Notes under the pieces: generated by a model
The model's input: only the letters and a program-made list of their open reading frames with translations
Database searches by the model: none
Told to the model about the DNA's origin: nothing
Made by a program: the position numbers and the translations under genes
Part shown: piece after piece, positions 14,040-26,446 of the stretch
Position numbering within the stretch: the stretch's first letter is position 1
Layout: the number at the start of each line of letters is the position of its first letter
Assembly (NCBI GenBank): GCA_023055355.1
Contig: JALJCS010000012.1
Coordinates: 12,808,501-12,872,500 of the forward strand
Source of the DNA: Agelaius tricolor
Taxonomy: Eukaryota; Chordata; Aves; Passeriformes; Icteridae
DNA length: 64,000 nucleotides
Reading direction: 5' to 3'

Positions 14040-14580
14040 TTTGGCTGTGTTGTGTTGGGATCTTTAATACGAAAGGAGACATACACAAATGGAAAAAAGA
14101 GCTCTCAAAGGCTATCAAAACCCTCTGGGTTAAAAAATCAGTCAAGATAAAATGCTGAGTGCATTGATATTTACTAGGGGTAAGGAAAGGAAGAGGATCT
14201 GCAAACACTTTAGGTGAAAAAGAGAAGAGTGAAATTAGGGAGGGTCTCAATTAATCAGGGGGTAAATGCAAGGGATGAGGAACTCTAAGCCCCTCTTCTG
14301 TCTTTGCAAAAAGGTTAGCAATGACCAGATACTTATGAGTCTAATAAGGCTATAAGAAACAGCCAAATGGATTTAGAGAGAGCTAATAGCATCAAAGTGA
14401 TTTGATTTTCCTCTTTGATGGAAAGCTCAGGCTCTGAGGAGAAGCAGTCAATGTGCTGAACTGGAAATTTGGATAAGGCTTCAAATCCTGTTCACTGCCA
14501 TGTTCATGAGCAATTGATGGAAATATAGGCAGGAGAAAATGCTCTTAAGGTGTAATGGAACAGTCAGTTTGGGAAACTCT
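14040..14580 (+). mobile_element. Old, degraded CR1-type LINE fragment, reverse-transcriptase core
   Basis: The middle of this stretch (about 14,355-14,490) aligns by eye to the CR1 reverse-transcriptase block. 'caaatggatttagagagagc' corresponds to 'QHGFVKN', 'agtgatttgattttcctctt' to 'NLISFFD', 'ggctctgaggagaagcagt' to the GLVDKGEAV region and 'aaggcttcaaatcctgttc' to SKAFDTV. The catalytic Asp codon and neighbours are mutated and the frame is broken. The left part (14,040-14,340) is less certain. Same orientation and similar age as the fragment at 20.6 kb. Confidence 0.5.
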
Positions 14581-14686
14581 AATTGAACATCAATTGCCTA
14601 TAGATCTTTCAAGTTTCTGGAAAGGTCTTTTCATTTTAACATATTTCCCCTTTTCCTTTTTTCCCCTTCTCTTTTTCTTTTGACAG

Positions 14687-14752
14687 AGAATCAAGTAAGA
14701 TTAAATAATTGTGGTTTAGGAACAGCTTTCTTTACATTTATTTTCTTTGCCA
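14687..14752 (+). other. Exon-like segment with very strong splice signals; coding status unknown
   Basis: A pyrimidine tract of more than 30 bases (14,646-14,682) ends tgacag at 14686. Sixty-six bases later the donor CCA|GTAAGTAA matches the consensus closely. Only the phase-1 frame is open, reading NQVRLNNCGLGTAFFTFIFFA, and the length is a multiple of three. It could be an exon of a noncoding RNA or a cryptic exon. It lies just right of an old CR1 fragment. Confidence 0.2.
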
Positions 14753-17700
14753 GTAAGTAAAATTTTCCTAAGGTTTGAAATGCTCAGCACAGTGACTAGA
14801 AAGATAAAGAAATTTTATATTCTTTTTGTTCAGTATCAAGGGAGAGAAGAAGAAAACCAGGGTTTCCCTACATAACTTTATGGGACCTTATGGTTGTGGG
14901 TTTGCAGGGGTTTTTTTTAATGTATATTAAATTTATCAAATTTATTATTTTCCTTCTAAATAATATGATATAAAGTATTTAGTTTCTTATTTCCTTTCCA
15001 ATAAACAGATTAGAGGAGGCCAGATCAGTGAGAAAAGAAAGTTGACATTGATTTCTTGTTTCAACAAAATGGGCTGAAGGGAAGTTGATGCACAGCTCAG
15101 AGTAGCAGGAGGGGTTCTGGTAATCCACATGTCACTCAGGAAAAGAAGTTCCCATGTAGAAATTTTCCCATTACATGATTTGTGTTAGTATTCCTGTCAA
15201 CACACATAGCTGCTGAATAACAGAGATTAACAAGCCTATGGCCACAATAAGGTTTTTGTTTCTTATTTCTGAGCTTCTCATATCCATGATTAATAATTTG
15301 TCAGAAGGCTAGAATTCTAGACTCAGAATGCTAAATACATTAGCAATCAGAGCTCTGCAAAATAACATTGGAAACAGAATAGCCAAGGAGCTTTCAGATA
15401 TCCTCTAAAATACAAAGACCCTCTGAAGGAGGAGGGGACAAAGCGATGTAGGACACAGGGAAAAAGAAATGTCTGTGTCCAGAGATAAAGTTTTGAGTGA
15501 AAATAATAAATTCTCTAAGTTGTAGTTTCCTTTGAAAATGGTAACTTAGGAATAATTAAAAACTACCAAGAGTTGTAGAACAATCAGCATCCACTGATAC
15601 TGAGTTCTGTAAATCCGTATTTTTCCAAATTATTATTTATCAAACAGTTGTAAATTTTACAGGGGAAAAAAACCCAACCACTCAACAGGGCCAGTGTTAC
15701 TGCAATGGTTTCAGTTATAATGAAAATTATACTAAACTTTGGATAATCACTCTTGCTTTTATTTCCCTTATTGGTTGTTAATTTCTTTGCATACATGGGA
15801 ACACATGCATCTTTTCTATTTTTTCTCCGTTTTTTTCCTTAGGGAGGTGGGTTTGTCTTAGATGCTTCACAGTCACCATCTGATCTATTAAAGCTTCCAT
15901 GACCACAGGACATGACAGAGAAACATTGCTGATACCTTGATGCAGTAATTTCTACATCTGGTGCTTCTCTCGTTTAGGTATCAACTCTCATCCCAGTCGT
16001 ACACCAGTTGAAAAAAAAAGGCTAAAATACAAAAGCAGAACAGATAACAAATATGAAGAATTCTTTGGGACTTAGCTAAAGAAACATTTCAGCTAGTCCT
16101 GGCTCTCTGGCTCTCTCCTGGCTCTCCCCCTTTGTCCTGTTGGTGAGGTATTCGGGGAATTTTTTTACTTGGTTTATTTTCAAATTAAAGAAGCCACAGC
16201 TGGCATTGGTTTCTTGGTCAGTACTTTTGTTTTTTGAACAATTACCAGATTCAGGTTAGACTTGGACATTTTTCTGAATTCCCTTGGCTACAGAAAAGAT
16301 GGGTGGAGGTTCAGATCCATGCAGTGGGTACCTCTTGCTTGGGCTTCTGAGGAGAGCTGCAATATCTTTCTGATTTTTGCAGAAGATCCTGCAGTGCTGA
16401 TTATAGTCCCATCTCTGGGAAAGCAGCTGCGATGTGCCAGCACACTGTGAATTTGAAAGAGGGTGTGGAGATCCCTCCCTCCTACTGAAAGCCTCTATAA
16501 AAATAACGACCTCAGGGGATTTACCCAGCAGGCCTTGGGGAAAATGAGCAGAGGCACCAATTATTAATGTGAGGATGTCAAGTGTATCATTGTACATCAA
16601 TGTAGTTGCTATTGCTGCACTCAAAGCAAGACAGAAAGGAAAATTAGGAGAAAAAATCCTTTCCATCTACTTCAGCCTTACTGCCCACATTAGAGAAACA
16701 AAAACAAACAAAAACCGGTTTATGATAACCTTCTAATGTTATGTAACCTAAATGCTGATATTTCTTTCAAAGGTTTGATCCTAGTGAAGAGCGTAAAAAG
16801 AAAAATCTTCTACTGTTTCTACAGCTCAAATTGCCTCATTCTACTTTTCTTAGACCTTTGCAAATGCTAGAATTGATTTTATATCTGTGGTGCATTATAA
16901 GAGTATTTAGTATGCAGTATTGCAAAAAGATATAAACTCTTTTCTGTGAACCTTAATAATATCTTCACATTAATATTTTCATATGCATGCACAGGTAGTA
17001 CATCTGTCTGATGCAAAGTGCAGTACTTGTGCAATATCAGCATGATTGAATGCTGCCTTTACCAGTAAATGCAGAGATTGGGACCTTACTGGAAAGAAGT
17101 CATGGAAAGTTTAGAGACTGAATTCCAACAGGATTTAGAAATGGAGGTTCTTAATAAATCATTCTGCTTTTAAATGAAAACAACTTTTGCACATATTTGT
17201 GTGTAGCCACACATGTATTAGGTTAAGGATCTGCTCTGGGTTGTCTGAGAAATGGAATTTGTTTGTTCTGGATGACTTGTTTAGGTACCAAAGAAAGGTA
17301 TTTCAAGAGAGCTAAGACTCAAGAAATAGTTTTTGCAACCACTGACACCAACTGCAATATAATCTGCAAGTAAAAGAAGTTTAGATTGCTCACCAACATT
17401 TTCATTTCTCTGGAGGGTTTTCCATGTATGTGTCTGCAGTTCTTGAAACTGCTGCCTAATTACAGATGGCTTTAACAGAAGGAAGTTCCCTCGGTGTCCT
17501 GAGTTAATCTCAGCAGGATTTGAGCAGCTGATCAGTCAGAGGAGAGAGGCCCTGGCAGTGCCTTCCCTGGGGGGATGGATGAATGTTGACATCAATTCTT
17601 ACCAGATACCAGAAAGGAAGAGAATGATTCTGAAAATGCCCCCACTGTAGGAGAGCCCGCAGTCCGAGCCACAGCATTTAACCATAGAACACATGTCTGA

Positions 17701-20587
17701 AAGAAAACCAGGCTGGGAAATGGAGTTTGTTGAGTTTATTTTGGATGTTGGGGTCTTTGATTTCTGCTTCATGCAAATCACTTTAATTTCTGTGCTATAT
17801 ATGACAGGTCAGATGTACATTTTTTAATTCCTCCACAAAACTGTGTATTTTGAATGAGCATAAAAAGATCCGTTTTTGTTTCTTTGTTTTTCCCTGTGGC
17901 AAATTATTATGAGGAATTTCTCAAAAAGAAAAAGAAAGCTGGTGAAGTACATATTTTGTGAGAGTTTACAAGTAGAGAGGCATGCTGGTCATCAGTTATG
18001 GATAGAGTTTATGAGGTCAGTAACAGGCAAAAATATTCTTAGTGCTCAATTTTGCTCTAAGTTATAGATAAATTTCTTGGAGCATTTGTGTGAATTGGTG
18101 CATGTTCTCTTGGAAGAAAGAAGGGCAGTAAAATTGAGAGCAGCAAAACCTGACATGTGGACATTATTTATAGAAATTGCTTGTTATACATCCAGTTCTG
18201 GACATCTAGTGTGGAAGATGTAAATCCTCATTTGAGGGTGACCCCTTCAAAGTGATTTTAGTGGGCAGTAGGAGCTACTTGGTAACTATTGCAGAGCTGA
18301 TTTGACTGATGTTTATGTAAATAGAAATGTCCACCAGGTAATCTCTGGTTTCAGTTGAAATTCTATGTCCTGGCAGTAACGCTGAAAAAACTTTTGAATC
18401 CATCTAATTCATGACTAGTTGGGGTGCTTACAACAGCTGAAAAAGATTTGTTGGGAAAGTCAGGGCTACTTCCAAGATTTGTTCCATGGCAGGCTTCCTG
18501 TCAAGAGGGAGGGACGATGGCACAGGACATCTGGGTGGGGTGGCCAGGACAGTCCCCCTCAGCTGCTGAGCTGGGGTGCTCCAGAGCTAATGTATGCTGA
18601 GGCTGCTATATCCACCCTGCCAAATCCTCATAAATACACCTTGAGTTTCATGAATTTCAATAAAAGAAATGCAAAGATCTACATAGCCTCATGGACCAAG
18701 AAGGGATTGTTTTCCATGAAAGATAAGGAAGGTTTTCAGTTACTTTTGTATCTTTGACTCAGCTCTGAAAATAATCTGTGTTTGAAACACTGTGTTATAC
18801 CAGGCTGCTGGCTCTTCTGCATTCCTTGAGTTCTCTCTCAGCTTTCAAAGCTGCTATCCCATTCCCATCTCGTCTGACTGAAATGTCATCAGCTTCATTT
18901 TTGTCTCATTTTTACCTCCTAGCAAAGGATTTGAAGTTCACACTAAGTATATTTTATATTCATAACCTTACTCAGCTTTAGGGTGTATGACCTGTCATGG
19001 CAAAAAATACTTTTTATGTCTTTATATCCAGTGGGGTTGCTTCACTTTGTTCTCATATTAAGAATTTTGGACTCCAGCCACGAGTGAGTTCTGGGATGCT
19101 GTGGAGAGGGATGGGATCTGAGCTGCTGCTGTCCTGGCTGTCCCCCAGACCCCGAGCAGGACAGGCCACAGTCACAGGCAGTGACTCAGGGACTCAAGCG
19201 GTTTCCAGGCTGACGCCTCTGAATCCTCAGCTGACTTTAGGAACTATGAAAGACAACTTTAAAAGCTACCCAAAAGAATTAATTCTGCTTATTATGGGAT
19301 CTCACTTGTATGGGAAATTTTTTTCTAATTGTCGAACTGAGAAAAAGGTTCAAACTCCTATCAAATACATTGAATAAAGATTTCAACTCATATTTAGGTA
19401 TAATGAGAATAACTTTCATATGCTCCTGCTTTGAATAAATAATTTCACTGTGGTTTTTGATTGAATTATTTTCTTAGGTTAGGAAAAAACAATGGTTTAG
19501 TCAATGAATTATCAGCAGTTGAGTCTTACTCATCAAAAGCTCCATCATTTTGAGAAAGCTGAAGCAATGAACTCTTAAGCTTTGAATAATCCAGCATTTT
19601 ACTCTTCTCACACATTCAAACTTTCCAAAAGCCTGAAGGTTTTTGCCTATGAATAATAATGTATTCATGGAAAAAAATTCTCAGCTGCCCCTTGAAATAT
19701 CATTCCCTCTTTTTTTAAAGTGTATAAAGACTCAGATTTCTATAAAGGAACTTGCATTTCTCATTTAAACAGTTTTTGACTGAATTTTTCTGAAAACAAA
19801 GATTTTTGTTAAAAAAAAAAAGAGCTGTGAACTCGTATATAAATGTGGTCCTACTCAAGTCAAAACTTGCTTTTCTCTTAATTCCTAAGGAGTATTAGAA
19901 GTTCTTGTATATGGATAACCACACATTGTGTGTTATGCTAGCAAGTTGATATTTATTTATCATAAATCAAATGTGCCAAATGAACATCCAGTAACATTGC
20001 AGCTACAGGATACATTTACAGGGCTAAAATGAGTACTCTTGTAAAGAACTAGCAACCATTTTGCATTGGTCAAAAAGTTTTGACCCAAAATACAGATCCA
20101 CCTATTTCAGCATAGGCAGTGGATTTGCATTGCCTTTAATTGAAATACATATTATGAATAAGATAAAAATATGGAATCATTCTTAAATTATCCCAGAACT
20201 ATTTTGAAGACATTTTGAGCAGTAAATTTATGATTTACTCTTGCAAAAGGAGAGGGTTTTTTGTTAAATGTTTTTAGTTCCTTTCTCTTTTTAAATTTTA
20301 AAAATATTTCAAATGTTTTTAAACCTTTCATTTTGTTTTGTATCAAATCAGCCTATATTTAACTCATTATTGTTCTATACCTAGAGACAATGTAATTATT
20401 ATAGTGTTTCTTATCTCCCCATTTAAATGTAGATACATTTATAAGAGACCATGCCCCATTGCTAATTCTAGATCCTGATTTCTATACTGGGAAAAAAAAC
20501 ACATATTACCATATTTCAACATGTTTGTCAGTGACCTTGGAATGGGCAGTGCTGTGGTGTTATTTACTGTTATTGGAGATTTAAGGC
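14753..20587. other. Noncoding AT-rich stretch between two old CR1 fragments
   Basis: It contains a pyrimidine tandem repeat at 16,098, a 136-codon - strand frame at 16,256-16,666 without recognisable features, and a GC-rich islet at 19,080-19,230 (gagctgctgctgtcctggc). No gene was recognised. Confidence 0.55.
16098..16127 (+). repeat. Short CTGGCTCTCT tandem repeat
   Basis: Three imperfect units of 'ctggctctct' follow each other and leave a pyrimidine-rich strip that continues 'cccctttgtcctg'. Confidence 0.85.
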
Positions 20588-20850
20588 AGAATGATAAAGA
20601 ATAATTACAGAAAAATTTCCTAAGACTGGCAACTGGGCACTAAAATGGTGAAATTCAGTGTAGATAAATGTAAAATGACACAGAGGAAGGAGACTGCTCG
20701 AGCTCCACATATAAAATTATGATCTCTGGGATTGTTAATGGTCAAGAGCAAGCCCTTGGGACAATTGCAGATAGTGCTGGTGAAAAGCAGTTCAGTGTTT
20801 GGTGAGTGTCCAGAAGAAATCACCTTTTAAGTATTATTAGGGAAAGAATA
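20588..20850 (+). mobile_element. Old CR1-type LINE fragment, reverse-transcriptase 3' region
   Basis: The run 'gcaactgggcactaaaatgg', 'tgaaattcagtgtagataaa', 'tgtaaaatgacacagagg' matches the CR1 ORF2 region after the YADD motif (consensus peptide about KWQMKFNVDKCKVM). It continues with 'gatctctgggattgttaatg', 'caagcccttgggacaattg' and 'ggtgaaaagcagttcagtg' (consensus D-L-G-V-I-V-D). Numerous substitutions and small indels mark it as a much older family than the copies at 46 and 55 kb. Boundaries are approximate. Confidence 0.7.
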
Positions 20851-21312
20851 AAAAATAAACAAATCCCATATCTCTGCATAAATACATTGTTCATCAACCC
20901 TGTGAATGCCTTGTACTTTTCCAATGTCTCTCCATCTCAGAAGGCTTATTTTGGAATTTAAAAGCTCTAAAGAAAGGAAATAAAGATGATGAAATTATTT
21001 GTGTATATGAAATTGCTAGATGTGCTGAGGCTTTTTGTTGTCAAGAAGACAATTTAGAGGGAGAATTGAAATATATTTGTATTTGGAGTATAAATTTTTA
21101 ATTAGTCTATAAATACATTTAATATGAAATTGGAAATTCCTATTTTCTTGTCCTTTACTGTGACTGTTTATATTTTCTTTATGGAAGCATACTTCTAAGG
21201 GAAGGATATTTACCTGTATCTAACTTGATGACTTCATGTGGTGTAAATTATTCTTTAGTAGAAGTCAATGGTAAAATCCAGTCAGATTAAAGACTGGAAT
21301 ATATAAATATAT

Positions 21313-21351
21313 TTTCATGTGATAAAAATTCATTTAAAATATCACATGAAA
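21313..21351. repeat. Perfect inverted repeat, 12-base arms, 15-base loop
   Basis: TTTCATGTGATA at 21313-21324 is exactly complementary, in reverse, to TATCACATGAAA at 21340-21351. The loop is aaaattcatttaaaa. As RNA it would form a modest 12-pair hairpin. The AT-rich arms make a microRNA precursor unlikely. Confidence 0.9.
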
Positions 21352-22092
21352 TTCTGTTCATTACGGTCAGGCAACATTAGGATTTGCTTCAAGGGGACTG
21401 CTCATTTGAATAAGAACATTATCCATAATCAGCAAGTCCTTTCCAAGCCTGGATCAATGCCAGGCTAAAAGTTCTCCATTCTCATCTTGTGAAGCCAAAG
21501 GAAGAAATGAAAAGAGAGGAAAGAATTACAATAGATGTTCTTATCCACTGCCTTAATCAAGCAAGCACTTATCACTCCATTTCCTTTCAAAAAAAGAGAA
21601 GAAAAACCTCCCTTCTTGAATCTTCTGACCTTGTAAGTCAGACAGGCTGGCCTGTAGCATGACAGGCTCAGAGATAACCTTCTCATTTCCCTTCCTGAGT
21701 TAAAGGACACGTGTTCTGCACTGGGAAAAGAGAAATTCAGGGTTATATTTACTTGAAGAAAAAGCAAGCTGGTGGGAAGTGCACTGACTGATGGGAGAAA
21801 GGAGGAAATCTTGTGTTGCTCCATTTTACTGCATCCCTGGTTCCTGGCATTACCTGGGAGGGTGTCGGGGTGCCTGTGAGAGAGCTCTGCCATCCTTCAA
21901 GTGCTGTGGTACAAAGATTCTGTTCATCCAGGCAGGGCACGTGCAAATGGGAGGGGAAGCAGAACCTTTCCAGGCTTTCCTGACCCTTTGCCAGTCTTCC
22001 TTGACCTACTAAGTGGTTTTACCTTCTGTGCAGGGAAAAGTTGCATGTAAAAATGCAATTTAAATGAGGTTTATGAATTTAATATGCAGGAT

Positions 22093-22106
22093 ATGTGTGT
22101 GTGTGT
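22093..22106 (+). repeat. (TG)7 microsatellite
   Basis: A short TG dinucleotide run followed by five T. Confidence 0.9.
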
Positions 22107-25100
22107 TTTTAAGGGAAAATGAATGTTCCCTGCAGGCTGTGTGGCAGGGAAGTTGTAGCACCTTGAAGTGCATTCACAGATATCCCCACACTTCCACCTG
22201 CCAAACCTATACCATCTGGTTATTTGGGAGAGAATACTTTATGGAGAATTGGAAGGAAAAAAGTTCAGAAAAATCCTTATTATTTGTCCTTTAAGCTGCA
22301 CAAAAATATCAAACTGCATTTTGACCTTATCTATCTACATTCATTTTGTTCTACTCTTGAGGTGATAACCTCAGCCCTAAATACCCCTTGCATTTCCATC
22401 TTTTCAGTTTCCTCTCCCTTTTCCCATACCTCAGTTACTGAAGGGTTTTGTGGCAGAGAGAAATTTTAATTCCACACTGCTTTGAATAACCTCAGAGCTC
22501 AGATATCTGTGCAACTTTATGGTATTTTCCTTGCTGCAAATAAATGCTGCAGGGGAGGCTCCCTGCATGATTCAGCATTATAGAAATAAAAATGATTGGA
22601 TCACCATGTGGTTTGCAAGGATTCAGTGAACTCATTGGCAGTTTTCTTCCTGGGAAGCACAAGTGAAGGGGGCAAGAAAGGAGATCTGTACCAGCTGAGA
22701 GGGTGGCAGAAGTGCTGGAGAGAAAACAAGATTTGGAACCTTGCCACTGTTGATACAACAGAGAAAAAAATAATGGTTACAAATTCTGCATATCTAACAA
22801 AATATTTGCTTAAAATATTGCCTAGAGAAACTTGTAATTTTTCACACCTACAGCTGATTCAAGATAAAGAAGGTACATTTTTACTATTTTTCACTAAAAC
22901 TTTCCTCCCTCACCTAATCTCAAAATCATTTCTCCTAACAAATTCATCAGTTTCAAGCTGTAGAGTCTGCTGTGATCATTGAGTCTGTCTTTTATTATAC
23001 TACAGGTTAAAAACTTAGGGGTATTAGTGTTACAATATCTACCTAAAAATTAAGAATTAAAAATTTGAGGTTCTGAAAATCTATTCCTTTTTACAAAATA
23101 TTTTAAATATTTTTTATCTCTTCACATTAAAAGGATGTAGCATTTTCTAGATGGAGCTTCAGTTTCTAGACTTTCTCTCTTGGTTCTTTTATACCTTTTC
23201 AGATCCAAATGTCTCTCTCTAACAAATTACCCAAATTATCATGAAAATAGATTATAATAATTGAATTTAAGTTCCCTATCCTTTGTCACCTCCTTATTCT
23301 ACTCTTTCTCCCCAGATAATCATATATTTTATGAGATGGGTATTTAGACTTAAATTAGATGAACTTTATTGGTCCCTTTTCCAAAATACCTGAACAGAAA
23401 AGAAAGCCAAAACAGACATACAATTGCAGAGGAAATTTGGAAATTATCACAATGAATCAGTTTTCTGAAAAGAGGCTTTCCTGTTTTTACTTACATCCAT
23501 TTTTAAATGGCAGCAAAACTACAGAAATCAGTTGAGTTTATTGGTTTCAGACCAAAATGGTGGGATTTATTTTCACCATGTCCTAATGGATTCAAGTTGC
23601 TCTGTTTTGTATTGAGGATAAAAGGACTGTGTGGCATTTACATTGTGCTTCTTTTGTTGATTTGGAAGCATTGCTGTTCATCTGAGAACACCTTGAAATA
23701 GAACCCAGCTTGCAGCTTGAGCACTGAGCCTGGGGCAATTATTTTAGAATCATGTTTACAGAATTAGATGAGGAGAAACAAATAATGATTATTTATGGTG
23801 TTTTCTTGACTCCCAGTTCTACATCTTATCCTGTTTTATAAATTTATGTGAAATTCCTATTCCAGAAGGCTGCTGAACACAGCCTTTCAAAAACACTGCA
23901 TACTGCCAATATTGAAATTTCTTTTGAGTTGTTTTTAGGAAAGCAGGTCCTCTCCACCTAAGACTTAATAGGAAAGAACAGAGCAAAACAATGCACTTGT
24001 ATTCATTCTGTCTCTCAGAACAAGTTTTATACATTGACTTATGAAAACCTGTAACCTTTTCTCTCTCTTGTAAATGCTATTTCTTGCAGACTAAGTTAAT
24101 TTGGGGGGTTTTAGCCTGAAAATTTCTTTCCTTGGCTGAATGAAAAAGCAGTTTTGGAGAAATAGGATCTAAGTCATTGTTTCACAGGAGGGTAGTTCCT
24201 TCTCTCATTTTCCCTTGGTAGAGTTGAGCTTTGGGTCCTTTTTTTCCTTTTCCTTACAAAGTCTCTCAAGATTTTTTAATGACTTTGAGGTCAAAACTTT
24301 GGTTAACGCTGGGAAAAGCATAAAAATGTGTTGCTGCAAATGTTATTACTGCATAAACAAGCAGTCTCTCTGTTAACATTTATTGTGTTTTGTAGTCATA
24401 TTTATTAGAAAATTTCGGTCTCAAAATATTTTTTTCTATTGCTTGAAAATGTTTCAAGTTTATTGCTTGAAGAGGATGGACCTCTGTCCTTGCAACAATT
24501 TCATTTTGAGCATCTCCTTCATCTCACACAGTTTAGAAGCCAGCACATGAAATGCCCTGGAATTTTTTCAGCTGCTTCAGCTCATAGTATTCAAAGGCAT
24601 GGGCTTTAATTTTCTTACTGGATTGCTGGAAAATTGACTCAGATTTTTGTGAATCAATCCATTACCCATGACTGCCTTGGAGATTTGAGTCCTTTCTACA
24701 TGAAATTTCACAGAGCTAGAGCTTGCTATTTTAAATTCAGTTTATAAAAATTATATTATTTAATACTTCTGTTCTTATTTCATGGCCAACACTTTACAAG
24801 CTGAAATCATCCCTGTCTAGGCTGTTTGACAACCTACTTAAAAAGGGGATATTTTTGAAAGAAAGCCATCACAACTGTAGAAAATCAGTGCCCCAAACTT
24901 TGATGAAAGTGGAGACATAAACTGGAGATATTCCCTGAATTGTTAATCCATTAACTCTAGCTTCATCCTCACCAAGGAGTTGAGCATGTAACAGATAAGC
25001 AGGTTTTATCTTTGTAGGCACAAAACCATCTCATGCATTACTGCTTCTTTAACACATCCAGAAACAAAACCAAAACTTAATGGGAGAAGCAGAGGAGGAG

Positions 25101-26167
25101 GAGGATGGCAGAATACTTGCTCAGTTTTATTTAGTCCAAAAATGGCAGAATATCACAGAGTTGATGGAGGAAATTTTACCAGACCAGTAAAAGTTATGGA
25201 TTGGTAAAAAACCCCAAAAACTGGTAACTGACACATCCTAAGGACAGACCTGGATCAGCTAGTCAAGTCCTCTTATCACAGTCATTTAAAAATTTCTTTT
25301 TTGCTTGGCTGAAAGGGGGAAGAACACCTTTCCTGGAATCTTCTGTTTTCTTACTCAAGTTATGTACACTTGCAAAAGCTTTTGAGCTCTTAATCATTTT
25401 CTCTTTGTTGGTACAGTGTTGATTTGAGAAGTTTCCTTTATTCCACATAAAATTGTTATTTTCAATTACTTATTTAAAACACTTTCAGGATCATTTTATG
25501 AGATTACCAAATGTCTGGGCTCCAGAAGGTTTATAAATCTCTGTGAGGCTCTCAGTCTTTTCAGAGGTATTATTGCAGATGGGCCCATCTGTTCCCATTT
25601 CATTTTCATCTTCCATGTTTATCTACCTCTTTTATATTTGGCAGGATATGGATGGCAGAGAGGTTCAGCAACTGGTGTAAAAGTGCTAGTGCTTGATATA
25701 TGTTAGGTCTGAAGAAAATAACACCAAATTTTGAAACTTAAAAAAGATGTTGTAGTAATAAGTGAATAACTTCAAATTCAGAGTTAGTGAACAAAAAATG
25801 ATGAAAATCTACAAACCCAACAGAAGTCACAAAGATAAATTCATATATAATTTGTTTAAAGGATAGTATGTGGGTTTTTTTCAAAGGAGCTGGATAGTAA
25901 CACCATTAAATGCAGTTGCAAACTAATAGGGAACAAGAGGAATTCTCAACAGAGCTCTTGGAAAATTTCAAAAGTCTGGAGAACTTCTTCCTAATGCCTT
26001 AGGTCAGGCATGACACAATGTTTGTGCAAGTAACATACTTGTAGGTTGGCTATATATGTGTATCAGTATAAAATGCTCTTGAATTGGCTCATACATTTTA
26101 AGCTCTGAGAGGTGGCTTGGTTGGGTTTTGGTGGAGATCTTTGACTAAATCCCCATCTCTGATGATT

Positions 26168-26203
26168 AAAAAAAAAAACAAAAACAAACAAACAAACAAA
26201 AAC
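26168..26203 (+). repeat. A-rich / (CAAA)n microsatellite
   Basis: A run of A followed by interrupted CAAA units, including three perfect ones. It resembles the decayed poly-A of a retroposed sequence, but no recognisable insert lies to its left. Confidence 0.9.
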
Positions 26204-26428
26204 AGAAAATAAACCAGTTGAGAGAAAAGGCAGTGTAGTTGCTAGGGAAGCTCTCAAGCTCACCTGCCTTTGAGGACTGCCATGGGCTGAATGTCCTTTG
26301 GTGCATTTTTGCTCACTAATTAACATGGACAGGGCCTCACTGGTTGTGCAAAGTCTCTGGGTGTCCCAGAGCTCTTGGTGTGGGCACTCTCAGGGCCAGG
26401 ATGCTCCTCTCCTGTGCACAGTGCAAGA

Positions 26429-26446
26429 GCTGCTGCTGCTGCTGCT
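26429..26446 (+). repeat. (GCT)6 trinucleotide repeat in a GC-rich islet
   Basis: Six perfect GCT units lie inside a GC-rich patch (about 26,330-26,520). In one frame they read as six Leu, in another as Cys or Ala. A good splice donor (ACCAG|gtgagg) follows at 26,517. No acceptor of matching quality was found to its left, so no exon is called. Confidence 0.95.

Larger units (their letters stand above)
20851..26167. other. Noncoding AT-rich stretch
   Basis: It holds the 12-base-arm inverted repeat and the TG repeat listed separately. Open frames are short. The longest, 142 codons on the - strand at 21,465-21,893, is Ser/Leu/Phe-rich as expected by chance. Confidence 0.55.

Noticed and set aside
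16256..16666. 136-codon - strand open frame
   Set aside because: No recognisable domain, no splice context, no coding-like codon bias.
21465..21893. 142-codon - strand open frame
   Set aside because: Ser/Leu/Phe-rich run typical of translated pyrimidine-rich DNA; no motif.
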